Origin: UBA6772 sp965183875
GTDB lineage: Bacteria > Bacteroidota > Bacteroidia > Flavobacteriales > UBA7430
Direction: 5' to 3'
Assembly: GCA_965183875.1 (NCBI GenBank)
Contig: CBCYMK010000033.1
Location: 1-35,773 of the forward strand
DNA length: 35,773 bases
A program made the translations under genes and the position numbers. The notes below the pieces were generated by a model. It saw nothing but the letters and a program-made list of their open reading frames with translations, did no database searches and was not told where the DNA came from. Shown in pieces: positions 13,478 to 22,190 of this stretch. Every line of letters begins with the position of its first letter. Within the stretch, counting starts at the first letter, position 1.

Positions 13478-15736
13478 ATGAAAAAAATACTTTTTATAAG
13501 CCTAGCTATACTTACCTCAACCCTACAAGCTCAATCGATTAAAGTTGGTGACTGGAGAGATCATTTATCCTACTTTGAAACCTACGATGTATGCAGCCAA
13601 GGGGATGTACTTTACACAAGTACAGATAAGGCACTGTTTACATATAATAAATACGACCATAGCATAGAGAGACTGAACACACTTAAAGGACTATCAGACG
13701 CTAACGTAAGTGCAATAAACTGTAGTGAAACGATACTTATTATTGGGTATGAAAACGGTAATATAGACCTCATACAGCAAGGTGAAATTGAAAATTTAGC
13801 AGATATAAAAAGAGCAAGCCTAATTGCGAATAAAAAAATAAACTCAATAAACATAGAAGACAATAAAGCCTACCTGTCTTGTGGATTTGGAATTGTAGTA
13901 GTTGACCTACTAAAAAAAGAAATAAAAGACAGCTATTATATAGGGGAAGCTGGGACTTATATCAATATTACTGCAACAAGTATTTCACAAAATAAAATCT
14001 ATGCAGCCACAGAAAACGGGCTCTATTTTGCAAATTTAAACTCAGAAAATCTAGCGGACTTTCAAGCATGGAACAAGGCAGAATTTAAACCTAATTCAAA
14101 AATTAATCTACTCGAAACCTATGCGAACAAGTTGTTTGTAAACTTACAAGGCAACAGCTTTAACACAGACAGTTTATACACATTTGATGGAACAAACTGG
14201 GAGCTGTTCTCTCACCCCTACTCCAATGTTTCCCTTAAGGTTAACGACTCTGAACTAACCGTAACCTCACTCTACGGAATACATGTATACAACGAAAACC
14301 TAGAAACGGTGAAACACCTAAGTAGCGGAGAATTTAATTATTCAAAAAAGGAATTTAGAGCTGGTATATATATAGATGGGGAGTTTTGGATAGCAGACAA
14401 ATACAATGGCTTACTATATTATTATAAAGGGATCTCAGAAAGACTAATACCTACAGGGCCCTACAAATCAGATGTTGCACAAATACATAATTATGAAAAT
14501 GAAATATGGTTGGCACACGGATCGAAAAACGAAAACTGGGATCCTACATGGTCGAAAAACGAAGTTTCCACTTTAATAAATGACAGCTGGACACACACTA
14601 CTAGGCTAGTAGAAAATGGTATACACGACCCAGTAGCAATAGTGAAAAAAGAAAACATTACCTATATAGCAAGCTGGCAAAACGGGATCGTAGAAATGAT
14701 AGAAAATGAAATAACTAATATTTACGACGATAGCAACAGCAGCCTTCAAAAACGACACCCACACAACGACTGGATAAATATAGGCGGAATTGCATTTGAT
14801 TCTGATGGAAATTTATGGTGCACAAACGCTCAAACACAAGAACCATTATCTGTTAAATATTACAATGGAGAATGGGAGTCCTTTTCGCTTGGAAACACCG
14901 TTACTGAGGGTCAGAATTTAGCCAAGCTATTGATTGATGAAAACGATACAAAATGGATACAGCTAAAAAATAATGGCCTGATTGTTTTTGATGAGAAAAG
15001 AACGGGAACAAAGACTAAGAAAATTAGTAATGGAGAAAATAATGGAAATCTAAGCTCAGATAGAGTATTCTCTATGGCAGAAGATTTAGATGGAGAAATA
15101 TGGATAGGGACAGACAACGGTGTTTGCGTGTTCTACGAGCCAAAAGATATATTTGAAGGGGAGCAAGCATCAACAATTATCGTTACTAAAGACGGACACA
15201 ACACACACCTACTAAATGGACTTCTAATAAACGATATTGAAGTAGATGGAGCAAATAGAAAATGGTTTGCTACAAATAATTCTGGAGTAATATTAAGCTC
15301 AGAAAATGGAACAGAAGAAATTTACCATTTCACAGCAGAAAACAGTCCATTATTCTCTAATAAAGTAATCGATATTGAAGTGAATCAAGAAAGTGGGGAA
15401 GTATTTTTTGCAACAGACAAAGGCCTAATCTCTTACCGTAGTGGCGCAACGCAGGGAAGCGAAAACTTCTCGAACGTAGTTGTATTTCCCAATCCAGTAA
15501 AACCGAATTACCAAGGGTCAATTAGCATAAAAGGACTGCTTACAAATGCAGTAGTAAAAATAACAGATATTAGTGGAAACCTAGTATACAAGACAACAGC
15601 TCTTGGAGGGCAAGCCAACTGGGATGGAAAAAAAACCAATGGCAAGGAAGTAAGTTCGGGTGTGTATTTAATTTTCTGTTCTGATGAAGATGGAAAAGAA
15701 AACCACGTAAGCAAACTGCTTATTATTAGAGACTAA
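13478..15736 (+). CDS. porZ: PorZ-like type IX secretion system protein (beta-propellers plus C-terminal sorting-type domain)
   Basis: 752 residues with a clear signal peptide (MKKILFISLAILTSTLQAQ) followed by VGDWRDHLSYFETYDVC, the start typical of PorZ. About ten propeller blades with YTSTDKALFTYNK and WIGTDNGVCVFYE type repeats form two propellers. A C-terminal Ig-like domain (about 670-752) carries VVFPNPVKP, VKITDISGNLV, WDGKKTNGKEVSSGVYL and KLLIIRD, the pattern of T9SS C-terminal domains. In Porphyromonas, PorZ is part of the cell-surface attachment complex that supplies anionic LPS for anchoring T9SS cargo. The stop is immediately followed by recO (TAATG overlap), the common flavobacterial order. 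Function in this organism is inferred from family and synteny. Confidence 0.85.
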   Translation: MKKILFISLAILTSTLQAQSIKVGDWRDHLSYFETYDVCSQGDVLYTSTDKALFTYNKYDHSIERLNTLKGLSDANVSAINCSETILIIGYENGNIDLIQQGEIENLADIKRASLIANKKINSINIEDNKAYLSCGFGIVVVDLLKKEIKDSYYIGEAGTYINITATSISQNKIYAATENGLYFANLNSENLADFQAWNKAEFKPNSKINLLETYANKLFVNLQGNSFNTDSLYTFDGTNWELFSHPYSNVSLKVNDSELTVTSLYGIHVYNENLETVKHLSSGEFNYSKKEFRAGIYIDGEFWIADKYNGLLYYYKGISERLIPTGPYKSDVAQIHNYENEIWLAHGSKNENWDPTWSKNEVSTLINDSWTHTTRLVENGIHDPVAIVKKENITYIASWQNGIVEMIENEITNIYDDSNSSLQKRHPHNDWINIGGIAFDSDGNLWCTNAQTQEPLSVKYYNGEWESFSLGNTVTEGQNLAKLLIDENDTKWIQLKNNGLIVFDEKRTGTKTKKISNGENNGNLSSDRVFSMAEDLDGEIWIGTDNGVCVFYEPKDIFEGEQASTIIVTKDGHNTHLLNGLLINDIEVDGANRKWFATNNSGVILSSENGTEEIYHFTAENSPLFSNKVIDIEVNQESGEVFFATDKGLISYRSGATQGSENFSNVVVFPNPVKPNYQGSISIKGLLTNAVVKITDISGNLVYKTTALGGQANWDGKKTNGKEVSSGVYLIFCSDEDGKENHVSKLLIIRD

Positions 15737-16461
15737 TGCAGCAGTCTAGAGCCATAGTACTGAATAAATTAAACTATTCTGAGTCGAGTATAATTTTAAA
15801 GATTTACACCGAACAAGAAGGCTTGTTGTCTTTTATTGTAAAGGGTATTAGAGGAAAAAAAGGAAAACTCAGACTGGCACAATTTCAAGCACTTAACCTA
15901 ATAGAAATAGACTATAAACAAACAGGGAAATCGAGCTTAAGATTTATCTCAGACTTGAAAATGTCTGAGCCTTTTAGCGACCTACTCTTCGACCCTATAA
16001 AAAGGTCTGTAGCCTTATTTTTGGCAGAACTAATACAAAACTGCATTCAAGAAGAAGAACAAAATCCAGAGCTCTTTTTATTTTTACATCAGTCTATACA
16101 CTGGTTAGATTTAAGCAAAGATTCCTGCACGCACTTTCATCTTCTATTTATGATGAAACTAACTAGGTATTTAGGCTTTTCTCCAATGAAAGATGAAGAG
16201 AACACTTTGTGTTTCGACCTACAAACGGGAGAATTCCTAAAATATACCCCTATACACAACTACAAGCTCGGAGGAGAGGAATTAATAGCCTGGAGACAAC
16301 TACTTGACTGTAGTTATAGCGAGCTGAAAACACTACAGTTTTCTAACCAACTTAAAAGAAACGTGGTACAAGCTTTGATGGACTATTATAAATTGCATTT
16401 GATTCATTTTAAAGAATTAAATTCGCAATATATACTTCAACAAATTTTTGACGATGAATAG
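15736..16461 (+). CDS. recO: DNA repair protein RecO
   Basis: 241 residues. The N-terminal OB-fold begins QQSRAIVLNKLNYSESSIIL and includes GLLSFIVKGIRGKKGK (29-44), the classical RecO start. The rest is the helical C-terminal domain. The usual zinc-finger cysteines are not evident, as in many Bacteroidota RecO proteins. RecO loads RecA onto SSB-coated DNA with RecR. It starts in the porZ stop codon (TAATG), and its own stop overlaps the start of the TonB-dependent receptor, so porZ-recO-receptor are likely one transcript. Confidence 0.93.
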   Translation: MQQSRAIVLNKLNYSESSIILKIYTEQEGLLSFIVKGIRGKKGKLRLAQFQALNLIEIDYKQTGKSSLRFISDLKMSEPFSDLLFDPIKRSVALFLAELIQNCIQEEEQNPELFLFLHQSIHWLDLSKDSCTHFHLLFMMKLTRYLGFSPMKDEENTLCFDLQTGEFLKYTPIHNYKLGGEELIAWRQLLDCSYSELKTLQFSNQLKRNVVQALMDYYKLHLIHFKELNSQYILQQIFDDE

Positions 16462-18907
16462 ACTTCTATTTTTAATAGGACTTCTGAGTTTTAATATAAT
16501 GATAGCTCAAGAAATTACGGTTACAGATGAGCTGGGCAGTCCTATTCGCGAGGTGCATTTTGTTTCTTTGGAACAAAACACCCATGCATTTACCAATAAA
16601 GACGGACAGGTAAACCTAAAGGATTTTGGGCATAATGAAGCAATATATATAAGTCATTCGAGCTTCATATCTGTAACCACTACTAAGGATAAAATACAAT
16701 CACAGAACAACCAACTAATACTACAATTTGACTCCGAAACGCTGGGAGAAATTGTTTTAATGACACGTATAGACGACGAAAACTTAAAGACTACAGCAGA
16801 CAGAAGGGTGATTTTACATCAGAAAGAAATTGAACGACTAAACACCCAAACCACAGCCGACTTACTCGAAAAAAGGGCGGGAGTAAATGTACAGAAAAGC
16901 CAAATGGGAGGCGGAAGCCCTGTAATACGTGGATTTGAAGCAAACAGAGTATTACTTGTTGTTGATGGGGTGCGACTAAACAATGCTATATACAGAGGGG
17001 GGCACCTTCAGAGCATCATCTCGGTAGATAATGCAACACTAGAACAGGTAGATATTATTTTTGGGCCAAGTAGCTCAGAATACAGTAGTGATGGTCTCGG
17101 AGGAGTAATCCACTTACATACCAAGAGGCCAAAATTCACTGCTACACCACAGCTTTCACAGAATTACACCACACGATTTGCAACTGCTAATAAAGGATTA
17201 AGCAAGCATTATGACCTAAGCTATACCGGAAAAAACTTCTCAATATTTAGCTCCTTTTCGGCGAACGATTTCGATGATTTAAGAATGGGAAAAACCCGTA
17301 CCCATGGATACGACAATTGGGGAAAAGTATACCACTATATAGACAACGGAATACAAAAGGAAAATACAAACCCGAATATACAGAAAGGCACAGGTTATAG
17401 CCAAAAGGATTATATGCAAAAAGCCATCCTTAAGCTGAGTGATAAACTTCTACTTACTGGGAATTTTCAATATTCCAACTCCAGTAATATACCGCGATTT
17501 GACAAGTTAAACGACTATCAAAACATTAGCTATAATGAAACTATAAACGCGACTAATTACGAAGATTTAAAATATTCTAACTGGAGTTACGGCCCGCAAA
17601 AAAGAAGCTTTTACTCTATGCAATTCGACTACTCTGCCTCTACTCTTTTTATGGACTCAGCCCAACTAATAGTAGCTTATCAGGATGTGTATGAATCTAG
17701 ATTAGTACAAAAAATAGACTCAGAGGAACGGATAGACCAACATGAAAACGTTGATATTTATAGCCTAAATTTAAATTTTAGAAAAAACAACTTACACTAC
17801 GGCTTAGAGTATTACTCCAACAAAGTATCGTCTAAAGCATATAAAATTACCGAAAACTCATCTACTCCACACGATCAAACCAGGTATCCTAACGGGGGCT
17901 CGAGCATGAGTTCTTGGGCAGGATATATTACCTACCACCATAAGATCTCTGAGAAATTAAAACTCAATGCTGGTATACGATTTACAGAGAATCAATTAAC
18001 TGGAAAATACATACAGGCAAGAGTACCTACCATTACCCTACCCTACGACAATATTAATAATGACTACCACGCCTTTACAGGGAATTTTAGCGCTGCTTAC
18101 TACCCTAACGAATCATGGAAAATTGCTGGGATTATTTCCTCTGGATTTCATGCTCCCAACCTAGATGATGTGAGTAAAGTATTTTATAAAGGAAGTAATG
18201 TCACCATTCCAAACTTCAACTTAAAACCTGAATACGCCAATACTGCAGAATTAAACATTACCAAAAACATAAATAATAGAGTCTTACTTAACGCCAATGC
18301 TTATTACACATCTATAAACGATGCTATTATGCGGGTAGAAGCAGATTCAATTGATAAGCAAGGGGTTTTGATTGATTTTGATGAATTCAACTCTAAAATA
18401 AAAACAAACAAAAATACCGGGGAAGCTGAAATCTACGGAGCCACAGCAAGTGTATCGATGCGTATAGCTAGCAACTACACTCTAGAAACAGATTATACCT
18501 ATATTAAAGGACGAAATAAAGACACTAACCTACCCTTTACCCATATACCACCAAGCTTTGGTAAAACTGCTCTATATGCCGATTTTGACCAGTGGAGAGC
18601 TTCTATTTACACCCTTTACAACGGCCGAAAACCGATTGAGGAATACGACTTGGTTTCTGGAACTGACAACGAAGAGGAATCTCCTATAGAATGGAATTAC
18701 CTTGAAGAATCTGATAGCTGGGATGTAGAGTACCAAGGAACACCCGCTTGGTATACACTAAACATGAGTTTTATGTATCGTTTTACAGACCATTTCACCC
18801 TACAATTAGCAGCAGAAAATATCCTCGATCACCACTACAAAACCTTTGCTTCTGGACTTTCTGCGCCTGGAAGAAACTTTATCTTAACCCTTAGAGTAAA
18901 CCTATAA
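16454..18907 (+). CDS. TonB-dependent outer-membrane receptor (heme/siderophore-type)
   Basis: 817 residues from ATG 16454, inside the last codons of recO (8-base overlap). I prefer this over the upstream TTG at 16448. Signal peptide MNRLLFLIGLLSFNIMIAQ, then a carboxypeptidase-regulatory-like domain (about 20-95), then a plug with VNVQKSQMGGGSPVIRGFE, VLLVVDGVRLNNAIYRGG and GPSSSEYSSDGLGGVIHL, then a 22-strand barrel ending in an aromatic/Leu C-terminus (NFILTLRVNL). It takes up a TonB-driven substrate. The overall resemblance is to hemoglobin/heme or vitamin B12-type receptors, but no binding motif settles the ligand. No SusD partner is present. Confidence 0.88.
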   Translation: MNRLLFLIGLLSFNIMIAQEITVTDELGSPIREVHFVSLEQNTHAFTNKDGQVNLKDFGHNEAIYISHSSFISVTTTKDKIQSQNNQLILQFDSETLGEIVLMTRIDDENLKTTADRRVILHQKEIERLNTQTTADLLEKRAGVNVQKSQMGGGSPVIRGFEANRVLLVVDGVRLNNAIYRGGHLQSIISVDNATLEQVDIIFGPSSSEYSSDGLGGVIHLHTKRPKFTATPQLSQNYTTRFATANKGLSKHYDLSYTGKNFSIFSSFSANDFDDLRMGKTRTHGYDNWGKVYHYIDNGIQKENTNPNIQKGTGYSQKDYMQKAILKLSDKLLLTGNFQYSNSSNIPRFDKLNDYQNISYNETINATNYEDLKYSNWSYGPQKRSFYSMQFDYSASTLFMDSAQLIVAYQDVYESRLVQKIDSEERIDQHENVDIYSLNLNFRKNNLHYGLEYYSNKVSSKAYKITENSSTPHDQTRYPNGGSSMSSWAGYITYHHKISEKLKLNAGIRFTENQLTGKYIQARVPTITLPYDNINNDYHAFTGNFSAAYYPNESWKIAGIISSGFHAPNLDDVSKVFYKGSNVTIPNFNLKPEYANTAELNITKNINNRVLLNANAYYTSINDAIMRVEADSIDKQGVLIDFDEFNSKIKTNKNTGEAEIYGATASVSMRIASNYTLETDYTYIKGRNKDTNLPFTHIPPSFGKTALYADFDQWRASIYTLYNGRKPIEEYDLVSGTDNEEESPIEWNYLEESDSWDVEYQGTPAWYTLNMSFMYRFTDHFTLQLAAENILDHHYKTFASGLSAPGRNFILTLRVNL

Positions 18908-19941
18908 TGACTTCCTACAAAACACTCCAAGAATTAGTTGCAATAGACTCTCCATCGGGATTTACTAAAAAAGCCGAAGACTATTGTTTCGACCTACTAC
19001 AGAACTTAGGATGGAAACCATCGAGAACAAATAAAAATGCTATAAAATGTAGCTTCGGTGAGAAGCCTACACTTGCGATCGCAGCACATATAGACACGCT
19101 AGGAGCTATTGTAACAGGCTTTAATGCTAACGGAACACTATCGGCCTCATTAATCGGTAGCGTGTCCTTAAATCAGGCTGAAGGAGAGTATGTTACCATT
19201 TACACCTTAGAAGGTAAAACCTATACAGGTACTTACTTACTAAACAACCCTGCAAAACACGCCAATAAAAACTTAGGCACTACAGTTCGCAGCATCGAAA
19301 ATATGCACATTCGTTTAGACGAGGAAGTAAACTCTGTTGAAGACTTAAAGAATTTAGGAATCCGTATAGGAGACATTATCTGCTTGGATACCCGTTATCA
19401 AGAGCTGGAAAGCGGGTTTATAAAGTCCCGTTTCATGGACAATAAAGCAGGGTGTTTTGTGCTGTTTGAACTGGCTAGAAAGCTACAAGGGCAAAATGCT
19501 CCTGTAGAAATATTCTTCTCGAACTACGAGGAAGTTGGACACGGTGGCACCTGCGGATATGCCGATACCATTGAAGAATTACTCGTTATTGATATGGGTG
19601 TTATTGGAGATGATTGTGAAGGAACAGAAAGTAAATGTTCTATTTGCGCCAAAGACTCTACCGGGCCTTACGACTATGAAATGCGTAAAAAGCTAAACCT
19701 CTTAGCAGAGCAACAAAATATTCCACATCAAGTAGATGTATTCCCTTATTATGGATCGGATGGCTCTGCTGCACTAAGAGCTGGAAACGACTTTAGAGTT
19801 GCCTTAATTGGACCTGGTGTATCTGCTTCTCACGGTATGGAAAGAACCCACAAAAAAGGAATTCAAGCCACCATAGATCTTTGTATGGCGTATATAGCTG
19901 GAATGATGAGAAAAAAATCAAAAGGTCTTGCAGTCAAATGA
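18907..19941 (+). CDS. M42-family aminopeptidase (glutamyl aminopeptidase/endoglucanase-like)
   Basis: 344 residues. The di-metal site is intact: His61 in AAHIDT, Asp178 in RFMDNKAG, Glu208/Glu209 in NYEEVGHGG (general base plus ligand), Asp229 in VIDM, His309 in SASHGMERTH. It is a cytoplasmic peptidase that trims peptides, forming dodecamers in characterised members. It starts in the receptor stop codon (TAATG). The last residues (KKSKGLAVK) and the stop lie inside a 52-base sequence that is repeated exactly 130 bases downstream, so the C-terminus has been shaped by a repeat element. Confidence 0.92.
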   Translation: MTSYKTLQELVAIDSPSGFTKKAEDYCFDLLQNLGWKPSRTNKNAIKCSFGEKPTLAIAAHIDTLGAIVTGFNANGTLSASLIGSVSLNQAEGEYVTIYTLEGKTYTGTYLLNNPAKHANKNLGTTVRSIENMHIRLDEEVNSVEDLKNLGIRIGDIICLDTRYQELESGFIKSRFMDNKAGCFVLFELARKLQGQNAPVEIFFSNYEEVGHGGTCGYADTIEELLVIDMGVIGDDCEGTESKCSICAKDSTGPYDYEMRKKLNLLAEQQNIPHQVDVFPYYGSDGSAALRAGNDFRVALIGPGVSASHGMERTHKKGIQATIDLCMAYIAGMMRKKSKGLAVK

Positions 19942-19962
19942 GTCCGTTAAGGACTAGGATGG
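19911..19962 (+). repeat. 52-bp direct repeat, copy 1 (contains the end of the M42 gene)
   Basis: Positions 19911-19962 are identical to 20041-20092; the period is 130 bases. The repeat starts at AAAAAAATCAAAAGGTCTTG, includes the TGA stop at 19939, and ends GTTAAGGACTAGGATGG. It contains the TCTTGCAGTC and GTTAAGGACTA blocks of the module seen at the ugd and wHTH gene ends. Confidence 0.9.
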
Positions 19963-20040
19963 AAATTAATAATGATTAGTGACTGATTAAAAACGAAGAC
20001 TAAGACAAAAACGAAATGAGGTAGTAGGTAGTAGGAAATT
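19963..20040. repeat. Spacer with hexamer-phased stretch and GTAGTAG tandem
   Basis: Between the two 52-bp copies lies AAAAACGAAGACTAAGACAA AAACGAA (19987-20014), the same hexamer type as the arrays around the S23 gene, followed by GAGGTAGTAGGTAGTAGG. No ORF. Confidence 0.65.
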
Positions 20041-20092
20041 AAAAAAATCAAAAGGTCTTGCAGTCAAATGAGTCCGTTAAGGACTAGGATGG
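20041..20092 (+). repeat. 52-bp direct repeat, copy 2
   Basis: Exact copy of 19911-19962. It has no attached gene body: it repeats only the last codons, the stop and the downstream flank of the M42 gene. It is immediately followed by a GTCAGGCTGAG-type repeat on the minus strand. Confidence 0.9.
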
Positions 20093-20155
20093 GCTTCGAG
20101 TGCCTCAGCCTGACAAAAAATGCTCTGTATTCTGTACTCCTATCTCCTGTATTCT
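20091..20155 (-). repeat. Composite dispersed repeat, copy 3
   Basis: On the minus strand GAATACAGGAGATAGGAG, then TACAGAATACAGAGCA, then TTTTTTGTCAGGCTGAG, then GCACTCGAAGCCC. The order of blocks is the same as at 12967-13018. It lies in the 280-base gap between the convergent M42 and EnvC-like genes; no obvious intrinsic terminator was found there. Confidence 0.65.
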
Positions 20156-20221
20156 TCTTTTTAAGTAGATGGGAAAAGAGATGAGTGAAAATCAACACAT
20201 CTTAAATTCTCAAATCAATTC

Positions 20222-21415
20222 TCATTTCTTCATTAACCACTTTTGAGGATTTAGCTTTTGAGAGGCTTTCCACAATTGGAAATCTACTACCGTACTGGCA
20301 TCTTGCTGAGAGGTTAAAACAATTCCTATGGCAGATTTGGTGCTAAGCTCCTCCCCTTTTTCAACATAAACTTCACTTAGGTTAGAGTACACACTAATAT
20401 ACTCTCCATGACGAACCATAACAACTTTAACTCCGTTTGGCATAGCCAAAACACTACTCACTTTACCTGTAAAAACAGCCCTACAAGTACTGTGTGGTTC
20501 TGTGGCAATTTCAATCCCATTATTTTCAATTACTACTCCTGCCAGCACAGGGTGTTTTTGCTTACCAAACTTAGAAATAATTAACCCTTTAGCTACAGGC
20601 CAAGGCAGTTTCCCCTTATTAGAAGTGAAACTATTGGAAAGGGCAATTGCCTCTGGAGTAGATGCAAAAGCTTTGGTAGAACCAGCGCTGTTTGTTTTGC
20701 GTAATTCCTCGGCAATGATACGCTCTATCTCCTTTTGTATCTTTTTTCGTTTTGTACGCTTGGACTTTAGATCCTTCTTTAATTCTTTTTCTTTTTCTGC
20801 TAAGGTGGCCAAACTAACCGATTCCTGTGCTTGTTCCCTACTCAACAACTCATTTTCCGTGCGCTTATTGGAGATTAAATTTTGCTTAATTGATTTCTGA
20901 TTTTTAAGCACCACAATAGACTTCTCTAGTGCAAGACTCTTTTCAGCAATTAAAACAGCTTGCGCTATACGGTACTTAGAAATTTGGCGAATATAAAAAA
21001 GCCTCTTATATGCCTGCTGAAAATCATTAGACGAGAATAGGAACAGCAACCTATTAAAATGACGGCTACTTTTGTAGGCTTGTTGGACTAAAACAGAATA
21101 TGCACCTTTTAAAGAGTCTAATTCATCGCGCATTTTTTGTTGCTGGCGAGTACTCAATTCTATCTCTTCTTTTATATACCCTACCTCCTTTTGTATGGTT
21201 CGTATGAGCTGAGAACGAATTGCTATTTTTTGCTTCAATGCTTTTAACTGATGAACTGAAACATTTTTATCAGCCACAGTTTGATCTAAAACAGAATTGC
21301 TCAATTCTATCTCCTCTAAGAGCTTTGCTTTTCTTTTCTGTAATACTACTCGAGACTGAGCCATTAAGCTACTACACGAGAGTAAAACAAAGCATATTTT
21401 AATGAATAACTTCAT
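20222..21415 (-). CDS. EnvC-like murein hydrolase activator (degenerate M23/LytM domain)
   Basis: 397 residues. Signal peptide MKLFIKICFVLLSCSSLMAQ, long coiled coil (about 22-245, KRKAKLLEEIELSNSVLDQ...), then a LytM-fold domain (about 270-395). The zinc ligands of active M23 peptidases are replaced: the HxGxD site reads NNGIEI, the YxHL site reads YSNL, and the final HxH reads DFQLW. This is the picture of EnvC/NlpD-type activators that switch on amidases during cell separation rather than cutting peptidoglycan themselves. It overlaps the end of the DUF4292 gene by 17 bases and is the last gene of a minus-strand operon. Confidence 0.87.
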   Translation of the reverse strand: MKLFIKICFVLLSCSSLMAQSRVVLQKRKAKLLEEIELSNSVLDQTVADKNVSVHQLKALKQKIAIRSQLIRTIQKEVGYIKEEIELSTRQQQKMRDELDSLKGAYSVLVQQAYKSSRHFNRLLFLFSSNDFQQAYKRLFYIRQISKYRIAQAVLIAEKSLALEKSIVVLKNQKSIKQNLISNKRTENELLSREQAQESVSLATLAEKEKELKKDLKSKRTKRKKIQKEIERIIAEELRKTNSAGSTKAFASTPEAIALSNSFTSNKGKLPWPVAKGLIISKFGKQKHPVLAGVVIENNGIEIATEPHSTCRAVFTGKVSSVLAMPNGVKVVMVRHGEYISVYSNLSEVYVEKGEELSTKSAIGIVLTSQQDASTVVDFQLWKASQKLNPQKWLMKK

Positions 21416-22190
21416 AGGACTTAGGCACTTTAAAGGAGAATTTTAATTTTTTAGCTAAGTTGATTCGCGAATAGGACAAATTTAAACTCAGAGTATTAAT
21501 AGTAAAGTCTATAGATTCTGCAAAACTTTGAGCATCGTGCAATTCAAAGTCTTCGTAAGTAACCAAGAGTGTTCTATTGAGCTTTAGATTACTTATTTGC
21601 TGTGAAGTAATTTTAGAATTTTCGGGATTTATAAAGGCCGTAAAAACCTCTTGATTGGCTTTTTTACGGCTGCGTTGCATCTTTTTTAATTGCTTATCGC
21701 TCACAGAGGAGATTTTAAACAAAGGCGATACCAAGCCAGCATAGTACTTTTTTTCTTCAAAATTACTAAACGAATTTCCCATTAGTAAATCTTGAATTCT
21801 GGAGAAACTGAGCGGACTTTTTACCTTGGCACTTAAATCTGAATAGCTACTTTTAAAATACGTTTTATCGAACCTATTCATAAAGTGTAAACTATCTTTA
21901 TCTAAGAGTACACGTCCTAACTCAAGCCCTAAACCTGGACTAATAGACATCCAAATAAGGCTGTCTTTTTTAATTTTAATACTTCCTTTAAATGAAAAAC
22001 TCTGCTCCTCATCTTTATACTTACCCGCAATTTTCCCACTAAACCAATCAAATTCAAAATGAGAAGCTTCTACAGAGTCTATAAGGACTTGTATTTTTGG
22101 GACTTTAGAATAAACGGGCTCTGTAATTTTTGTAGAACGACAGCTCGCCAGCCCCAGTAAGAGAACTATGAGCAGAAGAATTTTATTCAT
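21399..22190 (-). CDS. DUF4292 lipoprotein
   Basis: 263 residues from ATG 22190 (MNKILLLIVLLLGLASCRST), which gives a proper lipobox LASC with Cys17. The longer frame from 22238 would put 16 charged and aromatic residues before the signal, so it is rejected. The body is a LolB/LppX-like beta-sandwich type (WFSGKIAGKYKDEEQSFSFK, DSLIWMSISPGLGLELGRVL). The function of DUF4292 is not known; the fold suggests lipid or lipoprotein handling at the outer membrane. The ATG overlaps the stop of the TPR gene by 8 bases (TATGAATAA). Confidence 0.85.
   Translation of the reverse strand: MNKILLLIVLLLGLASCRSTKITEPVYSKVPKIQVLIDSVEASHFEFDWFSGKIAGKYKDEEQSFSFKGSIKIKKDSLIWMSISPGLGLELGRVLLDKDSLHFMNRFDKTYFKSSYSDLSAKVKSPLSFSRIQDLLMGNSFSNFEEKKYYAGLVSPLFKISSVSDKQLKKMQRSRKKANQEVFTAFINPENSKITSQQISNLKLNRTLLVTYEDFELHDAQSFAESIDFTINTLSLNLSYSRINLAKKLKFSFKVPKSYEVIH

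Noticed and set aside
19942..20221. Insertion sequence remnant between the M42 and EnvC-like genes
   Set aside because: No transposase fragment or terminal inverted repeats; content is explained by the dispersed repeat modules.
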